Shown: positions 28,857 through 37,648, counted from the stretch's first letter. The stretch is 64,000 nt of DNA from Streptomyces albidus (ex Kaewkla and Franco 2022) (GCF_013870515.1 NZ_JACBXA010000001.1:58057-122056); one strand, 5' to 3'. Program-made: numbers and translations. The notes: generated by a model from the sequence alone, not told the origin.

Positions 28857-30158
28857 TCAATCCTCCGCGGCAGCTGACCGAACCCGGGTAAGGTCCTTGC
28901 CTGCGATCCTTTGGGTGAAGGTCTTGCCATCACCGGAGAGGGTGAAGTCGCCAAGCTTCGGTGGGCAGTTGGCGGTCGGCTTCCCCTTGATGCGTTTGGC
29001 TGGTCGCGTAGCCACGATGCTGAAGTCCTGCCCGTCGTTGCTCCCGGACACCTCGGCGCGGGCCACACAGCTCCCCGGGCCGGTGAAGGTCACGGTCGGC
29101 TTGCCCGGCTCGGGTTCTGCGATGGTGACCCGCCGGCTGCCGTCTTCGAGCTCCCAGCCGCCCAGCCAGTCCCTGTCCACGCTGAAAACAGGTGCAGGGT
29201 GACTCGGCAGTTCCCGCTCCTCCTTGTTGGGCTCGGCCTTGGTGAAGGTGCGCGTGGACTCCTGGAAACTCAGTTCGGTGCCCGCCTTGTTCAGCTTCAG
29301 GAACTCGAAGCCGCTGTACGCGGGGCACCTCTTGGACCGATCGCCCTTCACGCGGAAGACCTCGATGAACTGGCCGACGTTCTGGGACGTGGGGATGAGA
29401 CCGACCCGGGTCACACAGCGTTCGCGGTTCTGGGAGAAGAACGTCGCCACGCCTCCGTTCCCGCGCTCCTGGACGACCACCCGCTGCGAGCCGTCCCCGG
29501 CCTTCCAGCTTCCGAAGAACTCCTCCGACAGCTTCGTCGGCGGCCGGGGCTTCTCCTCCGGACGGGCGTACCCGTCCCTCCTCGACCAGCGCAGGGTCAC
29601 GAGCAACTCCTCGGTGGAGCGCACGAAGGAGACGCGCTCGCCCGTCTTCGCGATCCGCACCTTCTCCCAACCGTCGGTCTTGTCATGGCGGTTGATCTCC
29701 CATTCGGTGAACTCCCCCGTCCCGACCGCGGCGATCGACTTCTCGGGTGGCTCACCGTCGTAGCAGAACAGTCCGAAGTCGGCGGTCGCAGCAACCGTGC
29801 CGCCGGCGGCCGACAACCTGACGCCCTGGCAGGGATCCGACTTCGTCCTGTAGATCAGATTCGTCTTGGACCACTTCTTGGTCCTGGGGTCGTAGTGCCG
29901 CTCGCCGAGGCCCCTCCTCTTCACGAAGCGGACCTCCACCTTGCGGTCGTCAGGCAGCGCGATCACCGCCTTGTACTCGCCTTCGGCCCGGGTGCCGTCG
30001 TCCACGGGCGCGGCATCCGGGCCGGAGCTGGACCGGTCGTGCGCGGGCGCGTAATCCCCCTCGGAGGAGGGTCCGCCGAACGTTGTGGCGAACACGGCAC
30101 CTGCCACGATCACGACGACCCCGCTCACGGTGAGCGCCTGGACAGTGCGGCTACGCAT
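28857..30158 (-). CDS. Membrane-anchored extracellular protein with kinase-sensor-like repeats
   Basis: 433 residues. Single N-terminal hydrophobic segment (ALTVSGVVVIVAGAVFATTF) acting as signal or anchor, then a Pro/Asp-rich linker and three domains of about 110-130 residues. The last two open EEFFGSWKAGDGSQRVVV and DWLGGWELEDGSRRVTI and each has a spaced cysteine pair. The same G(T/S)W...G(T/S)QRV pattern with paired cysteines forms the outer part of the Ser/Thr kinase at the window's left end. No catalytic motif. I infer an extracellular ligand-binding or partner protein of that kinase class. The gene stands alone and divergent from its neighbour. Confidence 0.8.
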   Translation of the reverse strand: MRSRTVQALTVSGVVVIVAGAVFATTFGGPSSEGDYAPAHDRSSSGPDAAPVDDGTRAEGEYKAVIALPDDRKVEVRFVKRRGLGERHYDPRTKKWSKTNLIYRTKSDPCQGVRLSAAGGTVAATADFGLFCYDGEPPEKSIAAVGTGEFTEWEINRHDKTDGWEKVRIAKTGERVSFVRSTEELLVTLRWSRRDGYARPEEKPRPPTKLSEEFFGSWKAGDGSQRVVVQERGNGGVATFFSQNRERCVTRVGLIPTSQNVGQFIEVFRVKGDRSKRCPAYSGFEFLKLNKAGTELSFQESTRTFTKAEPNKEERELPSHPAPVFSVDRDWLGGWELEDGSRRVTIAEPEPGKPTVTFTGPGSCVARAEVSGSNDGQDFSIVATRPAKRIKGKPTANCPPKLGDFTLSGDGKTFTQRIAGKDLTRVRSAAAED

Positions 30159-30302
30159 TCATCCCCCAGCTCGTTCTCCAACGACTCGGTGCGGGCTGTG
30201 CGTTGCCCGCCCGGAGTCCCATGAGGGACGTAGGAGGCGCGTGTGGCGGTTGCACCACTCCCGCAGGCGCGTGAAGGACCGGCCAGCTCGGCGCGCTGAA
30301 GT

Positions 30303-30640
30303 GTGGTCGCTGCTGGCGCGGGCCGAGACGACCCTGCGACTCGAGCTGTTCCCAGTACCGGTGACGCCCGCGAGGAGGCCCTGCGGTTGGAGCAGGCCGA
30401 ACGACTCGCCGCCGCCTGGCCCTCGGGGGTGACGCTCACCCCGGCCAGAGAGGCACAGATCCTTTGGATCTACGGACACGCCGCAGGCCGCGGTGTGAGG
30501 GATCCACTGCTGTTCCGATGCACCACGCCCGAGGCCGCGGCCGCGGCGCTGCCGCGCTGGGCGAGGCGGCAACTGCCGAGGGCGGGCTGCCGCGGACTAC
30601 GAAGGCGACCGGCCGCTGGACGTAAGCCTGGGAACACCTT
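30303..30640 (+). pseudogene. Possible degraded gene fragment
   Basis: One frame reads EEALRLEQAERLAAAWPSG and LTPAREAQILWIYGHAAGRG, helix-like and unlike random GC-rich translation. A shift of frame near 30570 continues as GLPRTTKATGRWT before a stop. This looks like the remains of a frameshifted gene. I cannot name its family, and chance is possible. Confidence 0.3.
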
Positions 30641-30646
30641 CGCGCT

Positions 30647-31150
30647 CTACAACTCCCTGCGCATGCAGGAGCGCGGCCACTCATCCAGCCCGTGTGCCGC
30701 CTCCTCCTCCCGGATCTTGCGGAGACCCGGCGTCCATTCGTCCTCGGCAAGGTGGCGGAAACCGATGCGCCCGTAGTAGGGACCGTTCCATGCGACGTGG
30801 GTGTAGGACGTCAGCGTCATCGCCGTGACACCCTGCTCGCGGCCCCAGGAAGCAGCATGCTCGATCAGGGCCTTGCCGATCCCCTTGCGCCCATGGCTGG
30901 GATGGACCGATACCTGTTCCACGTGCGCATTGCCGTCCACGAGATCAGCGATCAGGTACGCGACCGGGTGATCGGCGTCATCCACCCAGACCCAAGCTCT
31001 GCCGTCGTCCGCGAAGCTCTTGAGCAACTCGATGCCGGGCGGCTCGTCCTCAGCGACCGTGTGCATTCCGAGCTCGGCGAACGGCTTCCCCGCCGCTCGC
31101 TCGATGTCCTGCAACACCGGAAGATCGCCGACGTGGGCCTGTCGGATCAC
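30647..31150 (-). CDS. GNAT-family N-acetyltransferase
   Basis: 167 residues. The acetyl-CoA-binding motif A is EQVSVHPSHGRKGIGKALIEH (RKGIGKA pyrophosphate loop), preceded by DHPVAYLIADLVDGNAHV and followed by motif B GPYYGRIGFRHLAEDE. It transfers an acetyl group from acetyl-CoA to an amine; the substrate cannot be told. The GTG start overlaps the stop of a small upstream frame by four bases, which may indicate translational coupling. Confidence 0.93.
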   Translation of the reverse strand: MIRQAHVGDLPVLQDIERAAGKPFAELGMHTVAEDEPPGIELLKSFADDGRAWVWVDDADHPVAYLIADLVDGNAHVEQVSVHPSHGRKGIGKALIEHAASWGREQGVTAMTLTSYTHVAWNGPYYGRIGFRHLAEDEWTPGLRKIREEEAAHGLDEWPRSCMRREL

Positions 31151-31434
31151 AACTCCCCCTCAGGGGTGGCCAGTTGGGTACATCGCAGCTCTGTCAGGCC
31201 GCCCCCACAGGCTATCCGCAGACCGGACACGACACCGCCGCACCACAGCCCCTGACGGGTGAACTGGAACTCGTATCCAACCGAATACGGTGACCCCTGG
31301 AACATGAATCCCGGCGACGACGACCGCCAGCGGTGTTGCTCCCGGACGGTGGTTGCACCGGCTGCCCTGGCCACGAAGATCGGTGACATCGGACGAGACT
31401 GTTGCAGGGCGGTGGCTCGGGCGCAGCGATCCAC
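31147..31434 (-). CDS. Small hypothetical protein, doubtful
   Basis: Up to 95 residues, with a plausible core GFMFQGSPYSVGYEFQFTRQ and CGGVVSGLRIACGGG. The only supporting signs are a stop overlapping the acetyltransferase start (GTGA) and fairly high third-position GC. No ribosome site or family was recognised. Confidence 0.25.
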   Translation of the reverse strand: MDRCARATALQQSRPMSPIFVARAAGATTVREQHRWRSSSPGFMFQGSPYSVGYEFQFTRQGLWCGGVVSGLRIACGGGLTELRCTQLATPEGEL

Positions 31435-31453
31435 CCGGCCTGGTGCCGGATCG

Positions 31454-31484
31454 GCTGATCAGTAGTCTGGTTGTCCAGATCAGC
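31454..31484. promoter_or_regulatory. Nested palindrome, probable operator of the TetR-family gene
   Basis: GCTGATC and GATCAGC form the outer arms; TCTGG and CCAGA around TTGT form an inner pair. It lies 50 bases before the regulator start, where autoregulatory sites of butyrolactone-receptor-type repressors occur. Confidence 0.55.
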
Positions 31485-31533
31485 GCGGCAGGCGGGGTCA
31501 GGCCGAGCGGCGCCGCAGTTCTTACGAGGTTGG

Positions 31534-32184
31534 ATGCCCGAACGAATGAGACCGATGCAGCAGCGCGCAGTGGAGACGCGAGAGGCGCTGATGGAGGCGG
31601 CAGCTGAGGTCTTCGATCGGGACGGGTACAGGGCGGCCCGCATTTCGGAGATCCTTGAGCGGGCCGGTCTCACGCAGGGCGCCTTGTATTTCCACTTCAC
31701 CAGCAAGATGGATCTGGCGCAGACGGTGATGCGCGAGCAAGGCGACTCGGTCGTCATGCCAGTGGGGCGGGACGGGCTGCAGCGGTTGATCGACCTGTGT
31801 CTGCTGCTCGCGCGGGAGTTGCAGACGAACAAGCTGCTGCGTGCGGGGGTGCGTCTCGCGGTGGAGCAGGAGGAGATCGGGTTCGTCGACGTGGCGCCCT
31901 ACCAGACGTGGGTGGATGTCTTCCGTGAGCAGCTGGAGAGAGCGGCCGAACGCGGGGAGTTGCGGGAGGGCGCTGATCCGGAGCACCTGGCGACGCTGCT
32001 GGTGGGCTGTTACACCGGCGTGCAGCACTTCAGTCAGCTCAGGAGCCAGCGGTCGGATCTGCCGGAGAGGATCGCGGACCTGTGGCGCGCCCTGCTGCTG
32101 GGTATCGCGCCTCCGCGGGTCGCAGCCCAGATGGTCATCGACCCCGAGGAGCCACTGAAGGCGACGGAGCACGGCTGGGGCTGA
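31534..32184 (+). CDS. TetR-family regulator of the gamma-butyrolactone receptor (ScbR/ArpA) type
   Basis: 216 residues from ATG 31534 after GAGG. Helix-turn-helix: ALMEAAAEVFDRDGYRAARI, then SEILERAGLTQGALYFHFTSKMDLAQ. The GALYFHF(T)SK recognition segment and the C-terminal GVQHFSQLRSQRSDLPERI are hallmarks of butyrolactone receptors and their pseudo-receptor homologues, which control antibiotic production and development. No AfsA-type butyrolactone synthase is in the window, so this is an orphan receptor or pseudo-receptor. Its direct target here is probably itself, through the upstream nested palindrome. Confidence 0.92.
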   Translation: MPERMRPMQQRAVETREALMEAAAEVFDRDGYRAARISEILERAGLTQGALYFHFTSKMDLAQTVMREQGDSVVMPVGRDGLQRLIDLCLLLARELQTNKLLRAGVRLAVEQEEIGFVDVAPYQTWVDVFREQLERAAERGELREGADPEHLATLLVGCYTGVQHFSQLRSQRSDLPERIADLWRALLLGIAPPRVAAQMVIDPEEPLKATEHGWG

Positions 32185-32358
32185 CGCTCCGCCGAGAACA
32201 GTCCAAGCCTCCTGAGCCCGGGGAAACAGACTCCTTGGTATGTCTGTCGTAGACCTTTGGCAGGTGCCAACGGTCTCGATGGTTCGCAGCCGGCGGATCC
32301 GCAACGTACGGAGGGGGGTGATGAGACGAGAACGGGCGGAGCTCACTCCCCACCCCCT

Positions 32359-32394
32359 CAGGGTGGTTGACCGCCGTGAGGGCCAACCACCCTG
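32359..32394. terminator. Hairpin terminator between convergent genes
   Basis: Perfect 11-bp stem (CAGGGTGGTTG / CAACCACCCTG) with a 14-base loop, just beyond the stop of the PHP gene and downstream of the regulator. Confidence 0.65.
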
Positions 32395-32402
32395 TGTGCG
32401 GG

Positions 32403-33638
32403 CTACGCCTGGAGCCACCAGGGGCTCGAGTACGCCACGCCCCAGTCGTTGCACGGGTGGTCCGAGGGGCCCGGGGAGGGGTTGGCCTGGCTCGGGTCGG
32501 AGATGCGCAGGACGATCCAGTTGCCGTCGGCGGCGTTCAGGGGGACGGTGAACGTCGTCAGCTTGTTGGACTGGGTCTCGATGACGTCCGCGACAGCCGG
32601 CGCGTCCGAACCCGGGCGCAACACCTGGACGTTGAGGGGCTTGCCCTCCCACTCGGGGCCGCGGTCGAGGTCGACGGTGAACTGGACGTCGCCGGAGGAC
32701 AGTCCGAGGGTGCCGCCCATCTGGACGCCGTTGGCCACCGCGTCAAGTCGCAGGCCTGAGACGCGCGTTGCGAAGAACCGGCGAGCTCTCATCGCCTCGA
32801 AGACGCCTGCGCGGGTGTTCTCGGTGACCCACAGTCCGCTGCGGCCCTTGCCTTCCGGGAAGCCCCAGTTGGTGCCGTGCTCGTCGGTGACGCCCGTCAG
32901 GCCGGTGCGCCAGCCGGCGTTGAGGCAGGCGACAAGGGGCGAGCGGCCGGTGTCGGACCAGCCGTCGAAGAGATAGTCGTCGCCCCGGTTGAACATCTCC
33001 AGGCCGACCATCTTCTCCAACACCCCTGCGGAGAAGCTGAAGTTGTCGAACATCTGGGCCTCGCGCCCCGGGTGGTTGAAGCTGGCGACGGCCTCGCGGC
33101 TCTGCAGCCAGCTGTAGAGCGAGTCCGGACTGCCTGCGCCGCCGAGATCGACCCAGTCGTCGGTGAACCAGACGTTGGCGTGACCCTGAAGCGGGTGGGA
33201 CCACTCGAAGCCGCGGATGGCGGTGTAGGCCCCCGGGTCGTTGGCGGCGTCGGCGAGCTGGCCCGTCCGGTCCCATTCCTCGGAGCTGATTCCCTCGATC
33301 GACAGCAGCGTGGCGTGGTCGGTGAGAGCGGCGACGTCCAGCCCCGCGTCACGCAGCGAGGCGAAGGCGAGCTCGGGGTCGCCGTCGCCGTCGGACATGG
33401 CGGTGTGGTTGTGCATGTCGGCGTGGACGAGTGTGGTGCCCTGGGTGAGACGTGAGGCCCGGGCGGCTCCGGTTCGCTTGACCGGTATGTCGGACGATCT
33501 GGCGGTCCGCGTGCTGGCCGCACTCGCGGTACCCGGAGCCGAGGCGAGGATGAGCAGGCCGCTCGCACCGGCGAGCAGGGACCGTCTGCTGGAGGTGTGG
33601 GCGTGGGTGTGGGGGTGGTCGTGCTCGTGTGGCGTCAT
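32403..33638 (-). CDS. Exported PHP-domain metal-dependent phosphoesterase
   Basis: 411 residues. The N-terminus is His-rich (HEHDHPHTHAHT), then a twin-arginine signal SSRRSLLAGASGLLILASAP, indicating Tat export of a folded metalloprotein. The PHP signature follows: LVHADMHNHTAMSDGDGDPE with ligand histidines, then LDVAALTDHATLLS, and GFEWSHP and SFNHPGREAQMF later. The C-terminal quarter is a beta-rich domain ending in NDWGVAYSSPWWLQA. Substrate unknown, perhaps a phosphoester scavenged outside the cell. The His-rich leader may help metal loading. Converges with the TetR-type gene. Confidence 0.9.
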   Translation of the reverse strand: MTPHEHDHPHTHAHTSSRRSLLAGASGLLILASAPGTASAASTRTARSSDIPVKRTGAARASRLTQGTTLVHADMHNHTAMSDGDGDPELAFASLRDAGLDVAALTDHATLLSIEGISSEEWDRTGQLADAANDPGAYTAIRGFEWSHPLQGHANVWFTDDWVDLGGAGSPDSLYSWLQSREAVASFNHPGREAQMFDNFSFSAGVLEKMVGLEMFNRGDDYLFDGWSDTGRSPLVACLNAGWRTGLTGVTDEHGTNWGFPEGKGRSGLWVTENTRAGVFEAMRARRFFATRVSGLRLDAVANGVQMGGTLGLSSGDVQFTVDLDRGPEWEGKPLNVQVLRPGSDAPAVADVIETQSNKLTTFTVPLNAADGNWIVLRISDPSQANPSPGPSDHPCNDWGVAYSSPWWLQA

Positions 33639-33889
33639 GCGAGGTATTTCAGCGCACGGCGGCCTACTCGTCAGTACCCCGCGCACGACGGATCGTTGAA
33701 CTTTTCCCCTCGGCACGCATGCTGCCCCGTACCCCAACTGCGGTCAGCAGCCCAGGAGTTGCACTGGGTCATCCGCGACGAGCAGCCCACCGCGCATCCG
33801 GTTCAGGCGAGGCCTCGTGAATCGGGACCTCGTGGATGTCGAGAACCGTGCACCCGCTCCGACGTCCCCTGCGAAAGGAGTGACACCAC

Positions 33890-34315
33890 ATGAAATACAT
33901 CATCATGCTGACCGGCAGCCAAGCCGCCTACGACGCCATGAACGGCAAGGCCTCCCAGGGGCAGCCCGCGTGGACCGAAGGTGATCTCACGGCCATGTTC
34001 GAGCACATGGGGGCGCTTCACAACGACATCTCCGACAGCGGCGAACTCGTGGACGCCCGCGGACTCGCGGAACCCGGCCAGGCAACGTTCATCACCGCGG
34101 CGGCGGACGGTTCACCCGTGATTTCCGCGGGCCCCGGCGGAGAGACCGAGGAAATGCTCGCCGGGTTCACGATCGTGGACGTGGAGACCCCGCAGCGCGC
34201 GTACGAGATCGGCGCACGCTTTCAGCGATGTCCCCGGCCGAACGGCACCGTGGACGCTCAGCCCGTCATCGTCCAGCGCATCGCCGAGCCGGACCAGGCG
34301 GGGTACGAAGTGTGA
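33890..34315 (+). CDS. YCII (DGPF)-family protein
   Basis: 141 residues beginning KYIIMLTGSQAAYDAMNGK, with the conserved TEGDLTAMFEHMGALHNDI helix, a GELVDARGLAEPGQATFI segment, and EMLAGFTIVDVETPQRAYEIG. GAAAGGAG lies 10 bases before the start. The GTG of a sigma-factor gene overlaps its stop, the classical pairing of DGPF proteins with ECF42-type sigma factors. Since that sigma gene is broken, this protein may now be orphaned. Reaction unknown; dimeric ferredoxin-like fold expected. Confidence 0.92.
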   Translation: MKYIIMLTGSQAAYDAMNGKASQGQPAWTEGDLTAMFEHMGALHNDISDSGELVDARGLAEPGQATFITAAADGSPVISAGPGGETEEMLAGFTIVDVETPQRAYEIGARFQRCPRPNGTVDAQPVIVQRIAEPDQAGYEV

Positions 34316-34450
34316 CCTGGGCGAAGAGGATCGAGGATCTGCTGTGTTCCCAGACGCCGCAGATCCTCGGTGCGTACGTGCGCCGCTACGGGTACATCGA
34401 CCTCGCCGAGGATGCCGTGCAGGGAAGCCCTGCTCACGGCTGCTCCGACA
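34312..34450 (+). pseudogene. ECF sigma factor (ECF42-like), frameshifted and truncated
   Basis: Reads TWAKRIEDLLCSQTPQILGA and YVRRYGYIDLAEDAVQ, the start of sigma region 2. One extra G then shifts the frame; the shifted frame gives EALLTAA, exactly the expected continuation, before similarity ends. Regions 2 (rest), 4 and the TPR-like tail are missing. The convergent GPP34 gene ends at 34508, so a deletion joined the two. Right boundary approximate. Confidence 0.85.
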
Positions 34451-34507
34451 GGGACCGGCGGCGCACGTCCACCATCCTCGAAGCTCCTCACCGAGCCGAA
34501 GCCATCT

Positions 34508-35197
34508 TCAGGCCGGTGGCTGGAGGACGGTGGTGAGCACGATGGTGGCAGTCGCTGCGGCGATCTCCGCCGCCGCTTTCGTCACCGCTGTGTTCACGGC
34601 CGACGCCGCCCAGTTTCCGTTCTCGATCTCCTTCGCCCGCGTGAGGACTTCGGCCGACTGCGGGAGAGCGGGCCGCAGAGTCGCCAGGGTGCCGCTCGAG
34701 GACAGCAATGCGATCACTGCTGCGGTGCGCGGGGCGGGACTCGCCCTGCCTTCCAGCACGGAGCGAATCTCTCGTCGCAGAGCCGCCTCGTGCCGGGGGT
34801 CCCCGGCCGGAAAGGTGGTCGTGCGGAACAACCCGAGGACCCGCTTGTTCTCGCGGCGAACGAGGCCGCGAGAGACAAGCCGGTCGACCACGGGTTCCTG
34901 GAGACCGGCGCCGATCTCGCGGAGGAGGGTCTGGACGTCCTGGGGCCTCTTGGCGACTTTCTCGTAGGCGGTCTGCAGCAGCCGGTCCGAGAGCGCACCG
35001 CTCCCGACAGCGACGACCTTGTCGCCGTTCTTCCCCGCGCGTCCCGCGTCGGAATCGACCCTGCCCCGGAGCGCGAGTTCGACGAGCACTGCGCCGCCGA
35101 GGGTGTAGTGCAGCGTGTCAGCTCCGGCCACGGACCCCGTCTCGTCGTCGAGCATCAGCAGCATCACATCCTCGACGATCAGCACTTCGCTCTCCAT
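34508..35197 (-). CDS. GPP34-family phosphoprotein (GOLPH3-like)
   Basis: 229 residues from the ATG at 35197 behind GGGGAG. Acidic start ESEVLIVEDVMLLMLDDETGS, then the alpha-helical GPP34 core with LGGAVLVELALRGRVD and DRLVSRGLVRRENKRVLGLF. Actinomycetes carry several soluble GPP34 proteins; eukaryotic relatives bind phosphatidylinositol-4-phosphate at the Golgi, and the bacterial role is open. Its 3' end abuts the truncated sigma gene, and the last residues (about 35, Ala/Thr-rich) are hydrophobic. Confidence 0.9.
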   Translation of the reverse strand: MESEVLIVEDVMLLMLDDETGSVAGADTLHYTLGGAVLVELALRGRVDSDAGRAGKNGDKVVAVGSGALSDRLLQTAYEKVAKRPQDVQTLLREIGAGLQEPVVDRLVSRGLVRRENKRVLGLFRTTTFPAGDPRHEAALRREIRSVLEGRASPAPRTAAVIALLSSSGTLATLRPALPQSAEVLTRAKEIENGNWAASAVNTAVTKAAAEIAAATATIVLTTVLQPPA

Positions 35198-35451
35198 GCT
35201 CTCCCCTGCTTCAGGCGACCGTGATTCATGACCATCCAGGTTGTGCAGGGAGTCTTCATGGGCGGGCGTCCCAATGGAAGACCAGGCGGCCGGGGGGGGA
35301 CGGCGACAACCGTCCGGCTCACCGTGAGCGTTTCGACCGCGAACTCGCCGACGCGGACGCAGCGAGCCCGTCCAATCTGCCCACGTAGGCAGGAGGTGCG
35401 GTGCCCTCAGATGCTCGATGCGGCGACCGGCCACTGGGCTAGCCTGCGGGT

Positions 35452-36108
35452 GTGAGCACCGGACGGGAAGGCCCAGAAGCTGAGAGATGGCTGGCGGACA
35501 CCCGGGCGTCCTACGATGCCGACGCCACCAGCTACGCGGACGAGGTGCGGACCCTCCTGGAGCGGCTGCCGCCCGAGCGGGACGTCATGGCGCTGTTCGC
35601 CGAGCGGGTGCGGGCTGCCGGCGGCGGGCCCGTCGCGGATGTGGGGTGCGGGCCTGGGAGGATCACCGCCCACCTGACGAGCCTCGGCGTGGACGCCTTC
35701 GGCATCGACCTGTCGCCCCGGATGATCGAGGTGGCACGGCACGAGCATCCCGGTCTGCGGTTCGAGGTGGGGTCCATGACTCAACTCGGCCTGGCGGACG
35801 GCTCGTTGGCCGCCCTGATCGCCTGGTACTCGATCATTCACGTCCCCGATGACGCGATCGGCGCGGTCCTTGCCGGCTTCCGTCGGGTGCTGCGGCCCGG
35901 CGGTCTGCTGCTGCTGGGTTTTCACGTCGGAGACGCCTCGCCGCCCGAGCCGCAGGAGGACGGCGAGAAGTGGCCGGAGTCCTACGTCCGTCGTCGCCGG
36001 CCGAGCCAAGTCGCGGCCTGGCTCGACGAGGCCGGCTTCACCGTCGAGGCCCACCCCACGCTCACCTCGGCCGCGCGCACGCTCGGCGTGCTGCTGGCGC
36101 GCCGCTAG
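35452..36108 (+). CDS. SAM-dependent methyltransferase
   Basis: 218 residues from GTG 35452. SAM motif I is VADVGCGPGRITAHL, motif II region GIDLSPRMIEVARHEHP, then LIAWYSIIHVPDD and VLRPGGLLLLGFHVG. All are in the order of class I methyltransferases, normal length. The C-terminal RRPSQVAAWLDEAGFTVEA is the usual substrate-lid end. Substrate unknown; the gene stands alone. Confidence 0.94.
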   Translation: MSTGREGPEAERWLADTRASYDADATSYADEVRTLLERLPPERDVMALFAERVRAAGGGPVADVGCGPGRITAHLTSLGVDAFGIDLSPRMIEVARHEHPGLRFEVGSMTQLGLADGSLAALIAWYSIIHVPDDAIGAVLAGFRRVLRPGGLLLLGFHVGDASPPEPQEDGEKWPESYVRRRRPSQVAAWLDEAGFTVEAHPTLTSAARTLGVLLARR

Positions 36109-36260
36109 CCCATCGCGGGCCCCCGACCAGGCTCCAGGCGCCCCCTGACTGCTCCTCGAAGGCGGCCGCCCAGGGGCATGTCGCAGAGGTGTCGACCGTG
36201 TCGCACAGCAGTGTCTGATTTCCGCCAGCAAGGTGCATCTCTGCTGATCATGATGACGGC

Positions 36261-36746
36261 ATGGCGATGTCATCCACTACGGAGTCAGTGACAGTCCTCA
36301 CCGGCATGTACGCGGCTGAGGCGAAGTATCTGGCAGCCGGAGGCCCCGGCGAGGCTTCATTCGACCTGCTTGCCCCCTTCTTCGCGCCGGATGTGGAACT
36401 GCATCAAGCGGATGCCCTGCCCTACGGGGGCACTTGGCGTGGGCACAGCGGAATGACGCGGTTCTTCCTCACGATGGGACGGATCTGGGAGACGTTCGAC
36501 ATGGTGGAGCAGGAATTCCTCGCCACCGGTGAGACTGCGGTCGTGCTCACGCAGGTCCGTGCTCGTGCTCGTGCGACCGGCCGTGAGCTCAGCTTCCCGA
36601 TGCTGCAGACGATCACGGTCAAGGACGGCCAGATCACCGAGGTCCGTCCGTTCTACTGGGACACTCAGGCTGTCGCCGACGCCTGCGCCGTCTCCGTGCC
36701 GACAGTCTGCGCCGACCGCAAATCGCCGGTCACAGCGACTCGTTGA
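36261..36746 (+). CDS. SnoaL/NTF2-like protein
   Basis: 161 residues. A small cone-shaped-pocket fold is indicated by LLAPFFAPDVELHQADALPYGGTWRGHSGM, then FFLTMGRIWETFDMV and the terminal MLQTITVKDGQITEVRPFYWDT. Such proteins include polyketide cyclases and limonene-epoxide-hydrolase relatives, but also many of unknown role. The ribosome site is weak, and a start two codons later is also possible. Confidence 0.88.
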   Translation: MAMSSTTESVTVLTGMYAAEAKYLAAGGPGEASFDLLAPFFAPDVELHQADALPYGGTWRGHSGMTRFFLTMGRIWETFDMVEQEFLATGETAVVLTQVRARARATGRELSFPMLQTITVKDGQITEVRPFYWDTQAVADACAVSVPTVCADRKSPVTATR

Positions 36747-36748
36747 GG

Positions 36749-36856
36749 ACTGCGACCGACACGCCTGAGGCGCGCTTCGCGCGTGCGGTGACTGATGCGG
36801 AACACGCGTTCTCGCTGCTGGAGAACGGAATGCGGCAACTGGCCTCGAAGCAGTGA
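36749..36856 (+). pseudogene. Short coding-like remnant
   Basis: A 35-codon frame ending at a TGA reads ARFARAVTDAEHAFSLLENG then MRQLASKQ, more protein-like than its surroundings, but has no start or ribosome site. Possibly the 3' end of a lost gene. Weak. Confidence 0.25.
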
Positions 36857-36964
36857 CTGCTGAGGCCGCCCCCCGGTCGTCGGCCTGAACGGAATTCATG
36901 CGACGCCGCACCGAGGGTTGCCCAAGAGCGTGCAGCGGTGCAGGCGTTGGGCGAGGCTGGGTCC

Positions 36965-37648
36965 GTGACTGACGACCGTGACGTGGACGCGAACAAGCTG
37001 GCCTCCGAGTCGCTTGCGAAGGACGATCCGACAGGGTGGTTCGAGCAGCTCTACGCCCGGGCCGCGACGGGTGAGGCGACCGTGCCGTGGGACCGCGACG
37101 AGCCGAATGCGCTGCTGGTCGGCTGGGCCGAGCAGCAAGGGCTCGCCGGCGCGGGAAGGCGGGCGCTCGTGATCGGCTGCGGGCTCGGACAGGACGCCGA
37201 GTACGTGGCGGGGCTCGGGTTCCGCACGACGGCGTTCGACATCTCGCCGACGGCGATCCGCAGTGTGCGCGAGCGGTTCCCCGATTCGGCCGTCGACTAC
37301 GTCGTGGCCGACCTCCTGGCCCCTCCCGCCGAGTGGGTAGGCGCCTTCGACCTCGTCGTGGAGTCGATCACGGTCCAGTCCATGCCGCTCTCGGTTCGTG
37401 CGGATGCGATCGTCAACGTGGCCCGCATGGTGGCGCGCGGCGGGGACCTCGTCGTCATCTCGGGCGTCCGCGAGGAGGGCGAGCAGGTGGACGGTCCCCC
37501 GTGGCCGCTCACCCGCTCGGAAGTGGACTCGTTCGCGGCCCACGGTCTGCGAGCCACCCGAGTCGAGCAGGTCCCGCATCCGGAGGATCCTGACGCGCTG
37601 CGGTGGCGCGCGCACTTCGCCTCGCGCCCCGCCGGCGCCCGACCGTGA
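36965..37648 (+). CDS. SAM-dependent methyltransferase (TPMT-like)
   Basis: 227 residues from the GTG at 36965. SAM site: RALVIGCGLGQDAEYVAGLG, next acidic motif TAFDISPTAIRSVRERFP, then DYVVADLLAPPAEW and FDLVVESITVQSMP. The WFEQLYARAATGEATVPWDRDEPN opening with an early Trp-Asp pair resembles thiopurine-methyltransferase-like proteins, which detoxify thiols or metalloids; the substrate here is not evident. Confidence 0.92.
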   Translation: MTDDRDVDANKLASESLAKDDPTGWFEQLYARAATGEATVPWDRDEPNALLVGWAEQQGLAGAGRRALVIGCGLGQDAEYVAGLGFRTTAFDISPTAIRSVRERFPDSAVDYVVADLLAPPAEWVGAFDLVVESITVQSMPLSVRADAIVNVARMVARGGDLVVISGVREEGEQVDGPPWPLTRSEVDSFAAHGLRATRVEQVPHPEDPDALRWRAHFASRPAGARP

